64,000 bases of DNA from Coriolopsis trogii (taxonomy: Eukaryota > Basidiomycota > Agaricomycetes > Polyporales > Polyporaceae): positions 2,170,001-2,234,000 of the forward strand of contig JAHYIO010000004.1 of NCBI GenBank assembly GCA_020543525.1, written 5' to 3'. Positions 21,280-34,418 of the stretch are shown here, in pieces. Position 1 is the first letter of the stretch. Each line of letters starts with the position of its first letter. A program made the position numbers and the translations under genes. The notes beneath the pieces are model-generated. The model saw only the letters and a program-made list of their open reading frames with translations, was not told where the DNA came from and searched no databases.

Positions 21280-21963
21280 CGAGCCAGAGCGTACACAGTC
21301 GCGACACTCGCGAGCGCAATGGGTGTGCCCTGCTTCGCGCTGGTTGCGCTGATGCCCTTCGCGGACAGAGGGAAAGTGAACGAGAAACCGACTATGGGAG
21401 CCTGAAACGGAAGGTTTCGTTAAACTGGCGGTGGAGGGTGTCGTGCCGTCCCCGTACATGAGACCGTGTGTCGCGTCGAGGAAGAGGAGGTAGTAGTCGT
21501 TGCGGGTGGGAATATCTCAAAGGGAGATATGTATGGAACACTTAGAGCTCGCCGCAGGGACTGTTGATGGGTGGAGGGTGAGCGTCGGGAGCGGAAGGCC
21601 GGATTGGCGGCGGGTCGGGGACCGAGACCGAGGGAGAGGATATCAGGACGTACCGTTTCTTGCAATGAAGATGAGTCCGTCCGAGCTCATACGTCCGAGC
21701 TCATGTCAACGCCCGTGACTCCGCCCAAGAGGCCCTCCGTCCAAGGTACGGGGTTGACAGTGTTGTGTGACCACTCAGAGACCCCCTTTGCGGGCTCGAC
21801 GATCACGGAGTAGACTGTAAAGTTGAATTATGATGACATTGGCATAGCTGGACTCGAGACTGCAGGCTGCAGATCTTGTACTCACAGTTTGCATAAGCTT
21901 GTGGGAGAAGGTACCACGCGAAGACCAGTGTAATAGGGCTGCCGGAAATGTAGGAGAGAGCAT
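21280..21963 (-). pseudogene. Kre9/KNH-type GPI protein, copy C (broken)
   Basis: The signal-peptide exon is present, but a 2-bp insertion after ATGCTCTC moves it out of frame. Exon 2 reads VIVEPAKGVSEWSHNTVNP, then loses frame at the conserved core through a deletion. Exon 3 keeps the DYYLLFLD motif, and the GPI-stalk region (ATSAKQGTPIALASVATV) is readable in another frame. All exons are recognisable, but the reading frame is broken at least twice. Confidence 0.8.
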
Positions 21964-24369
21964 GCTGGTAAAGGTGGCGCTGGTTTCGACCGCAAGTTTG
22001 ACGGAAATGCGGAGACGAGCGACCAGCAAGACGTTGTCCGTGACGAAGGAAAGCGAATATGCCGGACGGCAGCGCAGGGGATGTCGGAGGGACCAGCGAG
22101 AGGAGGAAGGAGAGTGAGCCGATGTCGACCGGTCCGGGTCGTGCCGGCAATACCCGAGAGCAAACGCCCAGCAACGCTCTCCCCAGTCTGTCGCCCATGC
22201 CCGACGGCCCGACCAGCTTGACTGGCTGCGCTCGTCTCCTCGCTTTCTCTGTTGCTCGTCTCTCTGCACGTCCTGGGTGTCACTTCAACTCGCTTTCTCA
22301 GCTTCTCTACTGGAACAGAGCACATCATGGACGCTATGGCCTCTTCGACGTTCGGCTCCCCACCACGATCCGGCCCCAAGCAGATGCGCACCTGCACCTC
22401 CCGGGAACGCATGGTCCGTCGCACAGCTGGCTCAGGTGGGAGGACGGGTGGGCTATCTGCGTGGGTATCGCGATTCTTCGGTGAGCAGGCACTCGTCTTC
22501 GCCTTGCCGGGTCCTACTCCGCACACTGGTGACCGTCTCAACTCCTCCGACTGCACACTCCCTGTCCACTCGCTGTCTCTGACACAGTATCAAGGCAACT
22601 TTGGGTGTGCTTTGTGTAGACTCGGTGCTGCAGGTATCCGCCAACAATCTAGTACTTCTCGGACACATCGTATCCATGTCTACGCTGGAACACCAGCCGG
22701 CATCCAGATGTAGACCGAACCTCTGAGGACCATCAATTCGTGACCTGAGGGCCGGGGCATCGACTCATTCCATACCCTGGACATAGGCACAGGGCAGTCC
22801 TTCCGAACGTCGTGCATCGCCTTATACGTGTGCTACTCGCACTCCGATATCCATGTCAACTCGCACTCTCTCACAACAGTGGCTACGCAGACCAAATGCT
22901 GCCAGACGGTCGGAAGGATCAGGACAATCGTACCATCACCCATGGGCTGGGCAGGTGAGTCCCAACGCAGCTTCTGCATGTGGAGTTCACTATCATCGTC
23001 GAACCACTGGCACTTGGGCGAGGTGTCGGAGCTTGTGCTCAGTATATGAGGATACGGATGGCTCAACAGGACATCGACAAGATGCACGCCTTTTCCTAAC
23101 GTAAGTTTCATTGTTTGCCCTCTTGACGAGAATATCGCTGGACTGAGGCAAGGCCTCGTACACGCCATACTTTATCCCAGTGGGTGTTCACCGACCGACA
23201 CGCCCGCTTCTGACGTCACTATCTCTGGTCTTTGTGGACCACGGCGACCTTGCGCTTTTCGTTATGATCATCCTGCGGGCTTTCCAAGTCGACAAGGGGT
23301 ATACGCATGCACAGAAATCTCAGAGTCCTGGCGGCGCTATCCCGCGAGCGTGGACAAGCATGGAGAAGCTCGCTGCGGTTCCTTGCCCTCGCGGTCCGCC
23401 TGAGGTCGCTCCAACTGACAACACCTGGTATCGTGTCGTGCAGCCGCGCAACGTCGCGCTCTCGCCGTAACCACGTCTACATGCGGTCCCTTCCTTGCTA
23501 TTGCGGCCACGAAGCTAGGAGCACGATTCACAATCCGCCCGAGCCCAGGCCAAGTAACGGGGTCCGGTGCGCATTGAATGCGATTACTCTTTCTTTTCCC
23601 TCATGACTGGTACTCGAGCAGGACAAGACTGCCTGCTCGCTCTTCGGCATGTCGGCGGCTCCGACCGCCTCTTGTACTGTGCCGCTTACAGCCTGGATTC
23701 CTCGCTATGGCAACTCGAAAGTGGCTCGCGATACGAGGCAGTCGCGCACACGACTAGCAAAGGCTCCCGCAGGCGGGTGAGGGACATGCGGATGGTCAGG
23801 ACGTAAAATGAGCCACACGGCGCGCAGAGCTGTACCTACGCGTCCTGCATGACTTTGGAAGCACTGTCTGTCGAGCCCGTCATAAGTGAGCAATGTTAAT
23901 CCGTGCCGGCTCCCGTTTCTGGTGTCGCAAACGAGCTATCGTGTGTTTCATTCGGAGAGATACATATGGTGGATTGTGGGAGAACAGTGAGTGGCGCAGG
24001 TACATGGGCATTCCGGTTGAGAATCGTGGGTCCGGGACAGGGTGGGCATACGTATCGAACTAGCATGCTCCAGGCATGTTAGGGTTACAATATATGGAAA
24101 AGAGAGCGAGGAAGGGCATAGAGACTAGAAGCGACGCGACGAGACAAAACGAAACGGCAACGGGCGACAAGAGACAGAGACAGGATGGACAAGAGAAAGC
24201 ATATGCAGCTACGTACGTAGTTGGAAACGGTACCATAAATACTGCACACACACGGCGGAGAACAGCGTGAACTCGGGAGTAGGGCTCGTAACGAAGACAA
24301 GTAATTCAAACCGAGCCTTGGATTGCGAATGCGGGATACGACAACGAATCAGGATGCCGAAGCATAACG
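21964..24369. other. Segment S of repeat unit C, no intact gene
   Basis: Uninterrupted version of the S segment; it shows the empty target of the transposon seen in unit B (around 22370-22390). A minus-strand frame (21882-22556) and a plus-strand frame (22252-22713) are partly shared with unit A. Two 9-bp length differences between A and C keep those frames open. No domain recognised. Confidence 0.5.
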
Positions 24370-27300
24370 TTAGTCCGAAGTCCCCGCATGGTCACGAGGA
24401 TCTCCAACCACGAACAACGGCCCACCCGCATCGGCGTCGACATAGGCACCGGGAGGTGCGCTAGGTGCGACGCCATCACGATCTACACTCCGAGTCGCGG
24501 GATCGCGAGCGAGTACCGCGGCGAGTGATCCGCCGTCCGACTCGGACGCATAGTACGCGAACTCGGACTCGCGTTCGGTACTGGCCGTAGTACTAGTCTC
24601 TGGCACTGCTGCGAGGTCGCGAGCCTCAGAGGACGCAGCGATGTGCGATCCGGTCCTGTCTGTGCCTCGGTGGAGTCCTGACGTGCTCCGTCTGGCGACT
24701 CTTGTCTCAGCAGTCACTTCAGCGACAGCTGGATCTCCGGCGTCGCGCCCGACACCCTCGAGGGTTCGATGCAAGCCTCTGCTGGACGGCCTATGAGCGT
24801 CCGGCTCGTTCGAACCAGCAGCTCCAATGCAAGGTGTACCAGACAGCATCGTTTCGGGTGGGATGGACTCGGTCGTGCTCAGAGCTAGCCCTGGATGGTC
24901 GCGGGCGTTGGATGAGGAGGGAGACGTTTGCGATGTAGCCTGGGGAATATGGGTGCCGGCGGACTCGGAGTAGGCTCGAACAGGAGTACCTCCGAGCGGG
25001 AGAGAGACGTATGGATCGGCAGTGTCAGAGGATGTTGGTGGAGATTCCTCGACAACTTCCGGGACGTGAGGTGGAACATGATGAAGTGACTCGTCGACGT
25101 TCGTGTGCTGGAGGGATGTTGAAGACGGTCGACTGGATCCGGATGCGAGCTGAGCAGTCTCGACTAGATCCAATGGCATGTATTCTGGCCCGGATGCACA
25201 TCCATCCACAGGCTTAGGTTCGGAGGATAATCCGCCATAGTCGCCAGGCTGTCCAGCCACAGATGAAGCATATGCGTCGCTGTTCAGCGAGGGCTCGGCC
25301 GCAGGAGAAGGGTCAACACCAGCCGAGTTGCTCGACCCTCGCTCGACGGCGGCGGATGTCGCGCGCAAGACCAGGACCGGAGTTTCACAGGCGTCCGGTG
25401 GTGCATTCGCGTCCTCGCTCCCGGCTTGAATACTGAGCGATGTTGCATCATGGCCGTCTTGACCAGACCCCTCGGACGGCATGGCTGCATCCGACACATT
25501 TCGCGCTTCTTGTACCTGTCCTACATTCTGCGTTCCATTCCCGATTGTAAGTCCAGAACACAATACAGCCAGAGTAACAAATTCGTACCTGCTGAGGCGA
25601 TATGAGACCGAGTTCACTGCGCCTCATCCCTCTTATCCATTCCTTGTTATTGTCCCAAAGAAACAATGGAGGGTCCGGCCCATATCCTTCATACGCATCG
25701 AGTAGTTGACTCAAGCCCTTGACAAGCTCCCGGGAAAGTACTCCACATCCGCTTCCATGAATGCGCAGCGTGTCCAGGAGGTCATCCACTGCATATCCGT
25801 GTCCTGCATATGCTGTCCACTGCCGCAAGAACAGAGCATTCCCGAAGTCCATCAAGGCATGGCGTGTGTAGGCGCGAATGATGTCAACCGTCTTTGTTTC
25901 CTCGGGTTCGGCTTCTTCCTTGGCCTGCGTCGGGATGCACGTCATCAGCAGAAGATCTAGAGCACGACCATAGACTGCCGTAATCGAGGGACTGGGCGTC
26001 GAATGGTGATGGGATATGAGACGGCTCGCGGCGAGAGCAACTGCCGGATAATCAATTTGTCAGTGCTGCGAGCTACAATGAAGTGTATGTGCAGCTTACG
26101 ACATCGGCGCGTCGTGATGTTCAGCGGGAGCTTGTGTTTTTGCATCAACCACAGCTGCTCGCGCAGTTCATGCAGAATATCTGTCAGATATTTTTCTGAC
26201 ACTAGATGCTTGGAAGTGATTGTCCAAATCGTTGAAGTCGTCAACATAAGATTGCTTATCAGCGGATCACGCATTCGCTGTAACTTCGCAAGGTATGGAT
26301 TAATTCGACCTCCCAAGATGTGGTCCTCATCGAACGCCAATAGAAGCACCATCGAAGTGTCAAATTCGACAGACGTCTGGTACGTCCAATGTTCAAACGT
26401 GTTGTTCACGTCCTGTCCTCGATGGCGCACATTCTCCTCATCAACTGCTACGAAGCACGAGGTTGCGTATGCGGGGTCGAGTTCCAGGATGCACGGAGTG
26501 GCAGTATTGAGATATGAAACATCCATCGTGGTCCTGTAGGCAGTTACGATGGTGGCTGCATCCAGCTTGTCCTTCGTGTCCTCAAGCAGCTTCCGCTCGC
26601 GTGCGCTCCATGCTAGACCCTCCACAAAATCGGGAATTATCCGACGCCGCATGGAGAGCCGGCCATTGCTTTGGTGAAACTCCCATTCGGTGTATACGAG
26701 AAGCCATGCAGCAGCGATTGGCCGAGTACCAATGCGGATGATCTCGAAGACGGCCCGTGATGCCGGGGACACATACGAGCAGCCATAGACGATAGACGGA
26801 AGGACGGTCGTCGCGATAGTGAAGAGGAGTAGGACGCCAATGAAGAATGATGCTATGGAGGCGACTGTACGGTTCAAGTGCCACAGAAGGACGAGGAGGC
26901 CCGCAAAGAATAGAACTGATGCGACCTGCAGCAAGACTGGGAGGAAGGCAACAATTGCCTGGACGCGCCATTTGATGAGGTTGTTGAGGCGATGTTGTCG
27001 GAGGCGGGCAGTTTGGCGTGAATTGCCGGACAGCCCGGAGCTGTACTCATTCAGCCATTGCTTGACGAGGATGCCGACAGAGGCGGCAGAAAGGCTGAAT
27101 ATGAGGCTGGAGAACCAGAGCGCGTTCAACCAGACGGCCCACTTGGGGACTGAGGTGGAAGAAGAGGGCATGGCGACAGCCCGAGTCGTAGCCGGAAGGG
27201 TGGCGTTCACGAAGTGTTCGTTCAACGTGAAGCTGTTCAACTGCGTGGAGATTCGCTCGAGTGTGTCGAGGACAGGGTCGGGGGATTGAGGTGTGAGCAT

Positions 27301-27828
27301 AGAGTAGGATTGGACGTTGAAAGCGGTTAGGATTGCGGAGAACAGACCGGCCTGTGAACATGTGAGACAGATATCAGAGGTATAGTAGAGGTGACACACG
27401 TAGACGAGGAGTGTATCAATCTCGCTATTCCATCGCTTGACCGTTTCGTCGCTATAGCTCTTGACTGCATCCGCCAGCTTTGTGTATGCTCGTGTCTTAT
27501 CGTCCTCGGTAAATGCATTCTTCGCTTCATTCCAATAACCCTACATTGAACGACCGGTTTGTCGACCATTGAAACATGTCACACTCTGACAAATACTAAC
27601 CTCAGCGTCGGGCAAAACCCATTCTGACGGTAGCTCGGTTACGTTCTGTACCCCAATTGTCAGTCGGCCATAAGATCGCATGCAGCACTAACTTACATCT
27701 GACGTTGAGGAACCCACATTCCCCTGTCCAGCCTCAGTTCCTGAGACCACATCTTCAGGCTTGGCCGCGGCGTTGTTCTCTGGCGAAGGTGGGTTGGGGT
27801 CGGCAGCAAGGTGTGTAGTAGTGGACAT
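24370..27828 (-). CDS. DUF6535 family membrane protein, copy C
   Basis: Six exons (27697-27828, 27601-27645, 27400-27540, 26100-27351, 25589-26040, 24370-25527) give an open 1,059-residue frame. Exon 5 has exactly the same length as in copy B (452 nt). Residues about 86-106 hold YSDETVKRWN and IDTLLVY; the four membrane segments and the VKQWLNEY and ARLRQHRLNNL motifs follow as in copy B. The long Ser/Pro/Glu-rich tail ends VVGDPRDHAGTSD. Lengths of introns and junction phases agree with copies B and D, which supports a live gene. Function unknown; the family is expanded in wood-decay basidiomycetes. Confidence 0.88.
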
Positions 27829-28439
27829 GGAGGGCGAGGACAAGAGAGTAGCAGCAGAGGGACGACGGTCACCCGTGTGCTGTGGAGGAGTGCAGCGTGG
27901 TCAGAGTGCGGCCTCACCATGAGGCCTGTGTCATCTCACCGGTATGCGGGCCTTGTCAGCCGTGTCCACAGGCTCTTCATCTCTTCCTGAGGATTATTCA
28001 AGACAGACAGTCCCCTCGCATTTCAGGCCTCCTCCCGCTCTATCCAAAAAACGACCCCCAGACTGCAATACCACCCACCATGCCTTTGTCCACAGCGGCG
28101 AGGCTCACCCGCAGGTCATGCCTATTACCATAAGTCACAACTGTCATCCGAATATCGTCCACACGTGTCAATGCATGTGGCCCAACTCCGAGCGTCGGCT
28201 TCATAGCGCACAGCCATGGCAGTCTACCACATACGCATTCTCTGAGGGTATCACCCATGTTAACGTCCTCGCGCACACAGGACATCGCCTCTGAGATGTA
28301 CTAGCGTACGCTGCGAACTCGTTCCCTGGTCGTTACTTGTATAGATCTGAACGTCATTTCCTCCTCGGTTGCTCCTTCATACGCACCTCATATAGAACCA
28401 AGCTCGGCAGCCTTGGGAAGCCGGTCTTTCATGCATCAA
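27829..28439. other. Upstream region of DUF6535 copy C
   Basis: Resembles 18053-18459 upstream of copy B. Presumed promoter and spacer; no gene seen. Confidence 0.45.
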
Positions 28440-29230
28440 GCATGCTGACAAGCTCATTATACCCGCCTTCGCTGCAAGCGTTCTGTCACGCTCGGGCGCG
28501 CAATGCGATGAACACCAGCAAAAGTCGCAGGAGGCTTTGCGCTACAAGCGGTAGAAGAGAGGAATAGGAATGGCCATGGTGCGGTTGATGTACTACCAAG
28601 AGCGCGGCAACGTCTCTGCGACTAGGAGTTGTGGCCAGGGCAATTGGCAGAACGTATGCAACTTGGAGCTCCTCGCTGGCATAGTTATATAGTCTCGAAA
28701 TCAGTGACGATGGGTAGGTGTGCATGGCAACGAGTCCTCACATATTCATGGTGATCTCTTGCCAGATGATGCCCCCATATCGGTGGAGCCAGAGGAGCAA
28801 AGGCTAGTGACCGTTCTTGTTCCAGCACCGTCTCAGAAGGCAGATCTCGTAAGAAAGGTGCGAGGGTCGCGAGACAGGGGGTTGCTAGCGGTGATGTTCA
28901 TAGCGACAGCATCAGCCAGCGTGGCCCTCGTTTGGGCTTTGCGGTGCAAAGATATCACGATCAGCCTGGCCTCGAGTATATGCAGGGCGTTGGGCGTACT
29001 CGCTCAGAAACCTCAAATCTGCAGTCTCCGACTCCTCTGCAACATTCGCGAGCAAGCGTGACACCTCCTCACGGGGACCCCACTAGTACGGGCGCGCGTC
29101 AGATTTTCGTGTGGCACGAGAGAAGGGATCTAGATACTTACAGGCTCCGGCGGCACCAGCACACACAGTACGCACCCACTGCACTAATCGCCTTGACCCT
29201 GCTCGAGGAAGGGGGTTGCGTTGCGGTTGA
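28440..29230 (-). pseudogene. Unrecognised decayed gene Z, copy 3
   Basis: Minus-strand frame 28486-28725 contains SRLYNYASEELQVAYVLPIA, ALATTPSRRDVAA and LPLVAQSLLRLLL, matching copy 1 (QVALATTPRGRDVAA) and copy 2 (LPLVAHSVQR). Further fragments lie at 28860-28980. Frames are broken. It sits in the same place as copy 1, downstream of a DUF6535 gene on the plus-strand map. Identity unknown. Confidence 0.35.
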
Positions 29231-29338
29231 TGCTGTCTGAGACAGCATCCCTCAGCATACCTGGGAGCGCGCCGTGCTGTTTGGCACTGCTATCAGTACC
29301 AGGGATACAGAGGCCGTATACTATCACATACATTACAT

Positions 29339-29700
29339 TCACGAGGAGAAGGCAATAGTCACCAACGCGGATGTCTTGCGGGGGCCAAGAGGACGTACCA
29401 TTCTTTGAAAGCGATTCCGTCCGAGCTCATACGTGCAAAAGCTCGATGTCCGCGGACGTGACTCCGTCCAGGAGGCCCATCGTCCATCGATTTCGGGGTT
29501 GACATCGTTGTTCGACCACTGGCCCACTCCCTTCACCGGCTCGGAGATCACGAAGTACGCTGTCGAGTTACATCGTGATGAGGGTCTCGGACCTGAGACT
29601 GCAGGCCCTGTACTCACAGTTTGCACAGGCAGAGAAGAGCAGATACCACGCGAAGAAGAGCGAGATACGCTGCGCGGCATGACACAGAGTGCATGCATGC
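29339..29700 (-). pseudogene. Kre9/KNH-type GPI protein, copy D (broken)
   Basis: The signal-peptide exon remnant (LFFAWYLL-like) and exon 2 (AYFVISEPVKGVGQWSNNDV) are readable, but the frame fails right after NPE, where the core TWTKGLLDGV should be. The rest of the domain and the GPI tail are replaced by unrelated sequence. This is the most truncated member. Confidence 0.8.
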
Positions 29701-31433
29701 TAGTGATTTGGAGACGGTTCCCGCCGGATTGCAAAGTCAAGTATGCGGTAGCAAGCAGCCAACAAGACGTTCTTTGCGACATGAGAATGCGGATACAGCG
29801 GGAGAAGAGCGGACGGGAAAGTGAGATGAAGGTGGGAGTATATACTACGGCAGCACGTCACCCCACGCCCGACCGGGCTAGCACATCCTCGGCGACCCGC
29901 TGCCTTCGCGGCAAGAAGGAAACAAACACTTACTTAACAAGTTGCTAGCCGTGACCATTCCCTACCACCTCTCCTGATGATTTCAGCCCATTGTGCTCGC
30001 CTTGTTCCTTAGTCAGATGCGGAAGTCCTCATAGCCTCTCACTGGCGGTCTGCAGAATGAGATACCGCACCAGCTCGACTGAGATGTTAGGAGATAAAGC
30101 AGAGTTGTGGGCAGTGCAGACGTGTTGAGCAGAGTGCGTGCGTGAGATGGTCATGGATGGGCATTGGGCAGAAACGACTCAAACTTCGGTTCGACCGGTC
30201 CGCCTCGTGCCGGCATACCCGCCGCCGCCCCTGCTCGTGTCGCGCTGCTTGCTCTCGTCCGAAGGCCTTGACTAGCTCCCTCTTCCTCTGACCTTCGCTC
30301 CTTTTGTTGTCGCACTCTCGGCTATTCTGTTTCATCACTTTGGCGTCATCCTTAAACCCCAGCTGCCTCCCGAGCTGTTTTTACTAAAGTCCTGGCCGCT
30401 TCGAACTCTTTCGCCCTCGCGCAGTATTCAGACCCCCACGCGGACGTTCCGAGCTGTTGCATATATGCATTTGGCTCGGGCGCATTGCACCTTGCAGGCC
30501 TTTCTCGTGCCAGAAGAGGTCAATGTGCTGCGTGCGTGCGTCATGATCACGATTCTCGGTGAGTTGACCACTGTCTGTATTCTTCCAGGTCCTCCCTCCG
30601 CGCACTTGCATTTTCCTCACTCCACCTGACCGCATCTCACTCTCAATACCCGCTGTGTCTGACGAACCCTCGAGTCCCTCCGGCGATGCTGTCCACGGCT
30701 TCGGTGCAGAAAGTGAGACCGCTGTTCCGCCTACGCTGCACTCCCTGAATGTACGTGGACATTCCCGGCCTATGTGTTTTGAGAGACATCTTCAGGCTCG
30801 CTACGCCACGCCTGCGGTTCATTGATTCCTGATGCATTCGGGAGAACGGCACGGCGCAGAACCTTCGAGCGTCGCCCGTCGCTTCGTACGTACGCCATCT
30901 ACTTTCCTACCATTCCGTTCCGCCACTCACACACATCCTTACGACCGTGTCAGACCGAATACTGGCTCCTCCGGCCCACGACAATCTTACTGTCACAGAT
31001 GGGCTTTGCAACCACCGAGATACATGTAGGCTCGAGGATACGAATAGCCCCAATACACGCCAGGGTGATACCTCTCTACGTGCCTTACCACCGGGCTCGC
31101 ATCATACAATGCAGTCTTGCTCAGGCTCAGGCTCATGTTCATGTTGGTGATTACGCAGATCGTACCCTACTACACTTTGGCACATCGGCGAGCACAAGCT
31201 CGAGCCGGCGGCATTGACATCACCAGCCCCCTTTAGACTCGATGTCTCCTGATTCGAGCGACTATCCGACAGAGACTGCACGCTCCGGGCATCCAGTTTG
31301 CGGTCACCCGCGGCAAGCTTCGCCTAAGTCAGAGCAATCTGTCAAGTGTCAAAAACAAGTATGCGAGGGCCAATTCGAAGGAAGCGCATAGGTGAAGTAA
31401 GCATCGACACCATCTCGATGTTGCGTCTACGGA
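29701..31433. other. Segment S of repeat unit D (shorter, diverged)
   Basis: Carries the TTCGACCGGTCCG anchor at about 30187 and some of the later S blocks, for example the GATGGGC block near 30998, but it is shorter than S in units A-C. No intact gene seen. Confidence 0.45.
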
Positions 31434-34418
31434 TCACACCGTCGTCTGCTGCCCTCGAAGTCGTTCGTCCCGAACTGGCAGTTCGGAGCTTGCAGCTGGA
31501 ACATCATTAGCAGAGGTAGGCGCGGGAGAGCGTATCGTCTCAGCGGCGATAACGTGAGAATTGGGAAGAGAGGGAGCGAAATCGGGTCCTGCGCCTGCGA
31601 GTTGGCGAGAAGGTGTGTGAGGCGACTCGTCGTCTCTTGGAATGTGAGTCGCTGGAAGCGCTATCGAGTGCAGACGATGTGTCTCTGTAGCAGATTCCGT
31701 AGCGTTCTCGTCCACCGAGGGACCGTTCTCCGGACTGACTGTAACGTGTTCGCGGGATAGCTCCGAGCTGGACGTGTTTGATGTCGGCACCAAGTTGACC
31801 GGAGGAGCAAACGTCGACGTCTGAGCTTCATCAGAGACCTTCACATGGAGAGTGAGAGGGGCAGAAGGGAGGTTGGGTATACTGTCAACGGAGGGAATAC
31901 TATCCGAGACCTCAGCCTGAGTGTGTTGGAAGGTAGTCAGGTCCCGAAGCAATTCGTCACCGCGCGATGCTTGGTCTGAGGGAGAGTGGACAGGTTCGGT
32001 AGATGACACGGCCTCGTTCATCACAGGTGAAGTTGTTTCTTGCGCACCAGCCTGAATATAGTACCTGTCAGTCGACCACGAACGTCCATCAACGAATTGA
32101 ACTCTGCCCACCTGCAGACGCGTACGGCGAGCCTGTACGTAGTCATGGCAATTCTTTATCCAGCCTTTGTTGACGTCGGTGATAAAAGGCATTGACGGAT
32201 TCTCCCGCCTCATAGCGAGAAACGCGTTCATGCCATCGATGAAACGCAGAGTGAGCACCCCACACTCGGCTCCCTGTTCACGTATGATATCCACCAGCCA
32301 GTTCAAAGAATTGTAACGTTCTTCGTATTGCTGCCATCGCTTCATGACCAAAGTGTCCTCGAATGTGGTGAAGGCGTGTCGTGTGAGGGTGCGGATGATG
32401 GAGATCGCGTCCGCCTCGTGGGGATCCGCATGTTCTTCGGGCTGGGTTGGTATCGATAGTTGTATGAGGATGTCCAAAGCGCAAAAGAACTCCTCGGGTA
32501 CCGTATACGCGTCTTGCAGGAAGCCGCGGATGAAGATGTCGATAGCCACGGCAACTGCAGGATCAGGCCGTGAGTGCCCGTGGTCTATGGCAACTGGAGG
32601 CAAGTCGTAACTTACGGTGTCGACGAGCCGTGACGCTAAGGGGGACATGATGATATCGCATGATGCGTAGCTGATGGCGAGTATTGAGTAGTACGCCCAT
32701 CTTGAACGTTCCTTGCAGCCACCACTGATCGTAGCGAGGAGTGACGTTCAACGCGACCGCGAAAGTGCTCAAGGCTCGGTTGGCACCGGCCGGGTCCGAC
32801 CACCACGTGCACATCTTGAAGTAAAATTGCGAGCGCGGAAGTCGATGAGCGAAATCCTTTGGGACATCCATGTCGTTCAAGTTGAGAATCGCCAGCATGA
32901 ACCTCTCGACGAAACAGGCAGGCGTCCGGTACGTCCAGTGAGACTCGTCGACGTTGCGGCCGCCCTGGAGGCGCACATTTTCCTCGTCAATGCGTGCGTA
33001 GCACTCGAATGCATGGCGATCTGGGAGGTTGCTGATGCACGGAGCAGCGATATCAATATAGGAAACGTCCAGCGTGGTCGTATATGTCATTGCGATGGTA
33101 GAGGTATCCAGCTCATCCCCCGTCTCCTCGACCTTTATACGTTCCCGCGCATTCCAAGTTAAACCTGTGAGCGCAATGAAACTGTCGATAGACTTTGAAA
33201 GCCGGCGGGACACTACCCTGAACGACTGAGGCAGATAGCTGCATCGGAGGTATGATGCTCTCCAGACCAGCCGCGCGAGTGGACGTAGTACCGGCGTGGC
33301 AACCCTCTCGATGGGCCGTCTTGCGTAGTTGAATACTGCGACTGAGGCCGGTGACAGATACGAGCATCCATGAACAATAGACGGCAGAATGATCGTAGCG
33401 ATGGTGAAGAGGAACAAGAGGCCGATGAGGATTGACGAGACGATGGCCACAGCACGATTCAACTGCCACAGGAGAACGAGGAGGCCGGCGAAGAACAGCA
33501 CCGACGCAATCTGGAGCAGAACCGGGAGGCACGCCACGATGGCTTCGACGCGCCACTTGAGGAGATTGTTGAGGCGGTGCTGTCGAAGGCGCGCAGTATG
33601 ACGCGAAGTCCCAGATAATCCGAGACCATACTCATTCAGCCATTGCTTGACGAGGATGCCGATGGACGCGGCAGAAAGACTGAAGATGAGACTAGAGAAC
33701 CAAAGGGCGTTCAGCCACACGGCCCACTTCTCCACAGGGGCAGTAGTGGATGGAGGAGGCGCAGACCCGAGACCCGGTACGGTGGAATTCACAAAAGGCT
33801 GATTCACGGTAAAGCTGTTGAGCTGAGCAGAGATACGCTCGAGCGTCTCAAGGATTGGATCACTCGTTGGAGGAGTGAGTAGCAAGTATGACTGTACGTT
33901 GAATGCTGTTAGGATCGCAGAGAAGAGGCCCGCCTATTTCACCGTTAGCGAAAGACTGGGAGAGACAAGGCCCGGAACGTACGTAGACGAGCAGAGTGTC
34001 GATTTCGCTGTTCCATTTCTGCACTGTCTCATCGCTGTAGTGCTTCACGACATCGGCCAACTTGGACCAAGCCTCTTTCGTCTCCTCTTCATTGAATGTC
34101 TTCTTCGCTTCTCGACAATGCTCCTGAGCCATTAATCAAGTCGATGAGTATGATCGTGGTTAATCGCTCCCGGAGACACCATTCTCTACCTGGAGGTCTG
34201 GTAGACTCCAGCTCGGAGGTATATAGGTTGCATTCTAGTGAGAATATCTTCAGGTAAGAGCGGGATGGCAATCTGTTGGCGTCACATACTGTCGAAGAGG
34301 CTGCCGTGTTCTCTTGCGCAACTCCTTCGCTAGGAACGACATGCACACCAGTCGTCGAACGGTTGATGCCGGAAGAAGGGTCTGAAGGAGCAGATAGCTT
34401 AGGTACGGAAGTCGACAT
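31434..34418 (-). CDS. DUF6535 family membrane protein, copy D
   Basis: Six exons (34290-34418, 34190-34234, 33983-34123, 32616-33933, 32112-32554, 31434-32051) give an 897-residue open frame. The YSDETVQKWN and IDTLLVY motifs (about 85-105), four membrane segments and the VKQWLNEYGLGLSGTSR and ARLRQHRLNNL motifs are all present. The Ser/Pro-rich tail is shorter than in B and C and diverged. The last intron (32052-32111) is 60 bp and in frame, so retention would also give an open product. Its first exons are the source, or a close relative, of those in chimeric copy A. Role unknown. Confidence 0.88.
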
